Below, piece after piece: positions 7,919 to 12,233 of a stretch of DNA of 12,233 nt (position 1 is its first letter; every line of letters begins with the position of its first letter). The notes below the pieces were generated by a model. It saw only the letters and a list, made by a program, of their open reading frames with translations, was not told where the DNA came from and searched no databases. The DNA lies in NCBI GenBank assembly GCA_002390675.1, contig DGPZ01000148.1, positions 17,353 through 29,585 of the forward strand, given 5' to 3'. The stretch is from Deltaproteobacteria bacterium UBA4427 (GTDB lineage Bacteria > Myxococcota_A > UBA9160 > UBA4427). The position numbers were made by a program, and so were the translations under genes.

Positions 7919-7954
7919 CACCCCCGTTCCTCACCTAAGCGAGGAACGGGGGTG
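7919..7954 (-). terminator. Strong hairpin after groEL, probable terminator
   Basis: A perfect 14-base-pair stem (CACCCCCGTTCCTC at 7919-7932 with GAGGAACGGGGGTG at 7941-7954) has an 8-base loop. It lies about 63 bases beyond the groEL stop and so probably ends groESL transcription. The canonical T-run (CTTTTT, 7955-7960) is on the plus-strand side; in the groEL direction the 3' flank is only TTGTCGTTCT. It also insulates the exporter gene downstream. Confidence 0.75.
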
Positions 7955-8017
7955 CTTTTTCTCATCGGTTCAGCGAATCGCCCGATTTCTCAGGCGACCA
8001 GGCAACTGTACCAGGAA

Positions 8018-9670
<1,653 letters not shown>

Positions 9671-9724
9671 GTTTCGTTTCTCCTTTTATCTAGTTTGAAG
9701 AACGTTTCCGGAAAAGGGAGCGCT

Positions 9725-10012
9725 CTACTCGTAGACCGCGAGGACGTCGTCTTCGCGAATGATGATGTGCTCGTCGCCATCGACGTTCACGTCGGTGCCG
9801 GCGTACTTGCTGAAGAGGATGCGATCTCCGGCGTTTACGCCGGGCGCGGCAACTTCACCGCTGTCGAGCGTCTTGCCGGGGCCTACTGCCACGACCTGGC
9901 CCTCTTGGGGCTTCTCTTTGGCGGAATCGGGGATGATGATGCCCCCACTGGTGGTCTCTTCCTCATCTACGCGCTTGACGAGGATTCGGTCCTGAAGCGG
10001 ACGGATCTTCAT
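9725..10012 (-). CDS. groES: Co-chaperonin GroES (10 kDa, Hsp10)
   Basis: A 95-residue GroES of normal length that forms the heptameric lid on GroEL. MKIRPLQDRILVKR begins the beta-barrel. The mobile GroEL-binding loop is EEETTSGGIIIPDSAKEKP (17-35) with the expected hydrophobic III, and GDRILFSKYAGTDV and EDDVLAVYE close the fold. The ATG at 10012 is preceded by AAAGG about six bases upstream. It is first in the operon with groEL. Upstream lies a leader of roughly 225 bases ending at a variant CIRCE operator and promoter, so heat-shock control by HrcA is likely. Confidence 0.98.
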   Translation of the reverse strand: MKIRPLQDRILVKRVDEEETTSGGIIIPDSAKEKPQEGQVVAVGPGKTLDSGEVAAPGVNAGDRILFSKYAGTDVNVDGDEHIIIREDDVLAVYE

Positions 10013-10043
10013 GTTTCGCCTTTCTTCTTTCGTTAATTATTTC

Positions 10044-10056
10044 CGGCCAAGGGCCG
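10044..10056 (-). other. Hairpin in the groES leader
   Basis: CGGCC-aag-GGCCG forms a five-base-pair stem with a three-base loop about 30 bases before the groES start. It lies within the predicted long 5' leader and could influence translation, but there is no specific match to a known thermometer or riboswitch. Confidence 0.3.
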
Positions 10057-10206
10057 AAGATCATTGGCGCCACTGACACACAGCGGAACCTGGTGTTGAA
10101 CTCATCCAAATCCGGTGTCCAAACAGGTCAGGAATGACTTGATTGGGATTGGATTCGAGATTTGCTTGATTGTGTTTTTTGGGTCGGGCTTAGGGCCCAC
10201 ACCCGA

Positions 10207-10235
10207 ATTGGCAGTCGACGACTATGACTGCCAAT
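10207..10235 (-). promoter_or_regulatory. Variant CIRCE operator (HrcA-binding type) for groESL
   Basis: A perfect inverted repeat TTGGCAGTC-N9-GACTGCCAA sits at 10208-10234 and extends by one more pair (A10207/T10235). The 9-9-9 geometry equals CIRCE (TTAGCACTC-N9-GAGTGCTAA). Each half-site differs at two positions (A to G at 3, C to G at 7), with both changes mirrored in the other arm. It lies just downstream of the predicted groES promoter, overlapping the expected transcript start, the classical place for repression by HrcA. Confidence 0.8.
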
Positions 10236-10243
10236 GATCGCGC

Positions 10244-10271
10244 AAGCTAAACCCTGGCGGGGTCGAGTCAA
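10244..10271 (-). promoter_or_regulatory. Predicted sigma-70-type promoter of groES-groEL
   Basis: On the minus strand a -35 TTGACT (10271-10266) is followed after 16 bases by TAGCTT (10249-10244) as a -10. The expected start is near 10237, placing the CIRCE-like repeat from about +2. The -35 is good and the -10 is weak. Confidence 0.55.
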
Positions 10272-10420
10272 CCAAGGGCCCTGAAATAAGTGCAATGTCA
10301 TAGGAATCCTTATGGGAATCGCAAAGCGATTTGCCCCACGGTTGACTTTCGCCTCGGTTTCGTCACGATACCTGGCGAAACTACGCCGAATACAGCCGGC
10401 ATTTGGGGGGATTTGAACGA

Positions 10421-11089
10421 ATGTCCAACATTTTGGAAACGGCCGATAGACAGATCACGGGTTCACGCTCCGCGGCGCTCACCCGCAGGCAGCGTGAGAT
10501 ATTTGACTACGTCTCAGGATTCGTGGCTGAACACGGCTACTCGCCAAGCCTCGAAGAGATCGCCTCAGCGTTCGGTCTCTCGTCCGTCGCAACGGTTCAC
10601 AAGCACGTGAAGCACCTGGTCGATAAGGGCTACCTCCGAAAGGCCTGGAATCGCTCACGGTCGGTTGAACCCGTACCGGAAGAGGAAGCGCCCGAGAGCT
10701 TTCACCTGCCGATTCTGGGAACCGTCGCGGCCGGGCGTCCGATCGAGGCGATCGAGCCCGATGCGGGGACGGCTGAGCAACTGGCTGTCCCGGCGGAAAT
10801 GGTGTTGAGCAACAAGGATAATTACGTGCTCCGCGTACGCGGCGACTCGATGATCGATGACCAGATCTGCGACGGGGACCTAGTGGTGATCGAGGGGCGT
10901 AGTGAAGCGCGCAATGGCGAGACGGTTGTGGCGCTCGTCGATGGCGACGAAGCGACGCTCAAGCGCTTCTACAAGACGGGGCCGCAGGTTCGGCTGGTGC
11001 CGGCGAATTCGACCATGTCGCCAATGGAATTTCATGCATCCCAGGTTGAGATCCGGGGCGTCGTGCGTGGGTTGATCAGACAGTTCTAG
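10421..11089 (+). CDS. lexA: LexA repressor (SOS regulator, S24 self-cleaving)
   Basis: A 222-residue LexA from the ATG at 10421. The N-terminal winged helix reads LTRRQREIFDYVSGF (20-34) and SPSLEEIASAFGLSSVATVHKH (41-62). The C-terminal S24 peptidase domain has the scissile Ala104-Gly105 in TVAAGRP, the nucleophile Ser143 in GDSM and the general base Lys181 in EATLKRF, so RecA-stimulated autocleavage should be intact. It represses DNA-repair genes until DNA damage. A frame extension to a TTG at 10403 adds only six residues, and the GGGGGG run at 10405-10410 better serves as the ribosome site for the ATG. It is divergent from groES; folE follows 285 bases downstream on the same strand. Confidence 0.96.
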   Translation: MSNILETADRQITGSRSAALTRRQREIFDYVSGFVAEHGYSPSLEEIASAFGLSSVATVHKHVKHLVDKGYLRKAWNRSRSVEPVPEEEAPESFHLPILGTVAAGRPIEAIEPDAGTAEQLAVPAEMVLSNKDNYVLRVRGDSMIDDQICDGDLVVIEGRSEARNGETVVALVDGDEATLKRFYKTGPQVRLVPANSTMSPMEFHASQVEIRGVVRGLIRQF

Positions 11090-11208
11090 GCCCCGATCAC
11101 CCGGTCGCGATTGAAGAAATGGAAAGTTCCTTCGGCGCGAACGCGTACTGAACTGTGTCTGACGACCCCGATTTTTGAGGCTATTCTCCGCGGCACGCAT
11201 CCAGCGAC

Positions 11209-11247
11209 CGCCGCCTTGTTGTTGCCCCGGGGCCGGCGTTGGCGGCG
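11209..11247. repeat. GC-rich inverted repeat between lexA and folE
   Basis: Seven-base arms CGCCGCC (11209-11215) and GGCGGCG (11241-11247) enclose a 25-base loop that itself contains the palindrome GCCCCGGGGC (11224-11233). No T-run follows, so this is not a clear terminator. It lies in the otherwise gene-free stretch 11090-11374, in which I see nothing else. Confidence 0.4.
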
Positions 11248-11364
11248 GCACCCATTGTGATTTATTCGGAGCAGTCCTCGCGGGCCTAGGGATCGATCCT
11301 TCGCCACGCTGCGACTTCGTATGACCGATGGGCCACCGCCTTTCACGAGGCAATCTGAGACATT

Positions 11365-11368
11365 GGAG
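11365..11368 (+). promoter_or_regulatory. Ribosome binding site fixing the folE start
   Basis: GGAG sits six bases before the ATG at 11375. The in-frame ATG at 11321 has no comparable site and would add 18 residues without family similarity. Confidence 0.65.
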
Positions 11369-11374
11369 ACACGG

Positions 11375-11965
11375 ATGAGTTCGGCGGATGACCCGCAGGA
11401 TCCGATCGAGGCCCACGTAGAGGGCATGCTGAGGGAACTTGGCGAAGACCCGAGCCGTGACGGCTTGATCAATACCCCGAGCCGAGTGGCGAAGGCGATG
11501 CGCTTCTTCACGAAGGGCTACACCCAAGACCCCGCTGAAATCTTGACCGGCGCGCTCTTCGATGTTGACTACGACGAGATGGTCCTGGTTAAGGACATCG
11601 ATTTTTTTAGCCAATGTGAGCACCATATGGTGCCCTTCTTCGGCCGCGTCCACGTCGGATATATCCCGAATGGCAAGGTCGTCGGTCTCTCGAAGATCCC
11701 GCGGACCGTCGATATTTTTGCTCGCCGTCTGCAGGTCCAAGAGCGGCTCACCATGGAAATCGCCGAAACGATCGAGCGAGTGCTTCAACCCAAGGGCGTT
11801 GGCGTGGTCGTCGAGGCGAAGCATCTGTGCATGATGAGCCGTGGTGTCGAGAAGCAGAACAGCTTTGCGATCACGAGCTCCATGCGCGGTGCCTTCGAGA
11901 CCGATTCAAAGACCCGCGCCGAGTTCATGGAACTTATCCGGCACCGCAAAGAGTCCTTCGCCTAG
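11375..11965 (+). CDS. folE: GTP cyclohydrolase I (FolE, zinc type)
   Basis: A 196-residue type I GTP cyclohydrolase that converts GTP to 7,8-dihydroneopterin triphosphate, the first step of tetrahydrofolate and pterin synthesis, in the cytoplasm. Zinc ligands are Cys81 and His84 (SQCEHHM) and Cys152 (KHLCMMSRGV), with the catalytic His83 and His150 present. HVGYIPNGKVVGLSKIPRTV (93-112) and the C-terminal TSSMRGAF (168-175) are also family hallmarks. Length fits the compact bacterial form. The chosen ATG has GGAG six bases upstream. It follows lexA with a wide gap, so co-transcription is doubtful. The stop TAG lies in a short inverted repeat, CCTAGT (11961-11966) with ACTAGG (11996-12001), which might contribute to 3' processing. 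Confidence 0.97.
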   Translation: MSSADDPQDPIEAHVEGMLRELGEDPSRDGLINTPSRVAKAMRFFTKGYTQDPAEILTGALFDVDYDEMVLVKDIDFFSQCEHHMVPFFGRVHVGYIPNGKVVGLSKIPRTVDIFARRLQVQERLTMEIAETIERVLQPKGVGVVVEAKHLCMMSRGVEKQNSFAITSSMRGAFETDSKTRAEFMELIRHRKESFA

Positions 11966-12008
11966 TCGGGGTCTAGTCAGGGTCTTGCCGGGGCCACTAG
12001 GCGCCCAC

Positions 12009-12027
12009 AAAAGCCCACTGAGGCTTC
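12009..12027 (-). terminator. Weak hairpin with T-run on minus strand
   Basis: On the minus strand AAGCC-tcagtg-GGCTT is followed by a short T-run (GGCTTTT), so this could be a minimal terminator for a minus-strand gene lying further right. The stem has only five pairs and no such gene is visible within the window. Confidence 0.2.
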
Positions 12028-12060
12028 AGGGGCCTACGCCGGGGTGGTGTCCGGCCCCCG

Positions 12061-12186
12061 ATGAGTCTCGTCATCGACGATTACGCTTCCGGCTCTACGG
12101 TCTCGTCCGCCCAGATCGAAGCCCTATACCGCATTGGTCGCAGGCTGAATCGGTCCCTCGGCGAGAATGGCCGTCTCGCTGTGTGA
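12061..12186 (+). CDS. Short ORF, possible truncated sensor-type N-terminus
   Basis: A 41-residue frame from the ATG at 12061 to the TGA at 12184-12186. Its second half, IEALYRIGRRLNRSL, looks like the helical segment that often precedes GAF domains in bacterial sensor or regulator proteins, but the frame then stops. No Shine-Dalgarno sequence is visible, and no frame continues the similarity in the remaining 47 bases. It may be a decayed gene start, or chance. Confidence 0.2.
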   Translation: MSLVIDDYASGSTVSSAQIEALYRIGRRLNRSLGENGRLAV

Positions 12187-12233
12187 GTGAACCCGTGGGC
12201 TCGGGTTCGGATCGTCTCGAGGCGCAGGGATAA

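Larger units (their letters stand above)
10013..10420. promoter_or_regulatory. Shared groES/lexA divergent regulatory region, no gene
   Basis: This 408-base stretch has no supportable coding sequence. From left to right it holds the groES leader with a small hairpin, the CIRCE-like operator, the groES promoter, and then several symmetric elements on the lexA side. These are a GGAATC direct repeat with 11-base period (10304-10309 and 10315-10320), the inverted repeat GCAAA-GCGA-TTTGC (10321-10334), and TTTCGCC/GGCGAAA arms (10347-10353 and 10374-10380). A TTGACT at 10342-10347 is a likely lexA -35 element, but no good -10 follows it. The symmetric elements are candidate LexA operators; none matches a LexA box I know. 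Confidence 0.5.

Noticed and set aside
7851..7934. Longer TauE start at the GTG at 7934
   Set aside because: The GTG lies in the terminator-like hairpin after groEL, and the added 28 residues do not resemble the family N-terminus.
10415..10426. GAAC-N4-GTCC resembling a Firmicutes/actinobacterial LexA box (GAAC-N4-GTTC)
   Set aside because: It has one mismatch, overlaps the lexA start codon rather than the promoter, and the organism looks Gram-negative. It is probably chance.

Overview
The window looks like chromosomal DNA of a Gram-negative bacterium of the broad former deltaproteobacterial type (Myxococcota/Binatota-like). That placement is an inference from the moderately high GC, the CoA-linked catabolic genes, the LexA and GroESL sequences and a CIRCE-type heat-shock operator. 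No ribosomal RNA, tRNA, CRISPR array, insertion sequence or phage gene was seen.

Left part (1-3159): a truncated short-chain dehydrogenase/reductase on the minus strand is divergent from two translationally coupled family III (CaiB/BaiF) CoA-transferase subunits on the plus strand. The first subunit keeps the catalytic Asp. The second has Tyr at that position, which suggests a heteromeric enzyme with one catalytic and one non-catalytic subunit. Together with the SDR this looks like a catabolic module for an unidentified carboxylic acid.

Middle part (3156-7850, all minus strand): a TauE/SafE-type exporter, an OFA-like MFS carrier, a wrecked TonB C-terminal domain (one nonsense codon and two frameshifts), a lipocalin-like DUF7064/7065-type protein, and an AlkB-family dioxygenase. 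The dioxygenase resembles eukaryotic ALKBH4, including its N-terminal CxCxGxRxCxxC motif, and is the most unusual gene here. Its stop codon overlaps that of the convergent CoA-transferase pair.

Right part (7919-12233): housekeeping and stress genes. groES-groEL is on the minus strand, with a strong hairpin after groEL and a variant CIRCE operator (TTGGCAGTC-N9-GACTGCCAA) directly downstream of a recognisable promoter. lexA is divergent from groES across a 408-base intergenic region rich in symmetric elements. folE (GTP cyclohydrolase I) follows lexA after a 285-base gap. The last 268 bases hold only a weak short ORF and small inverted repeats.

Functional reading: groESL is probably under HrcA/CIRCE control. 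lexA is the SOS repressor, and folE starts tetrahydrofolate/pterin synthesis. The left and middle parts look like accessory catabolism and transport, plus an oxygenase of unknown substrate.
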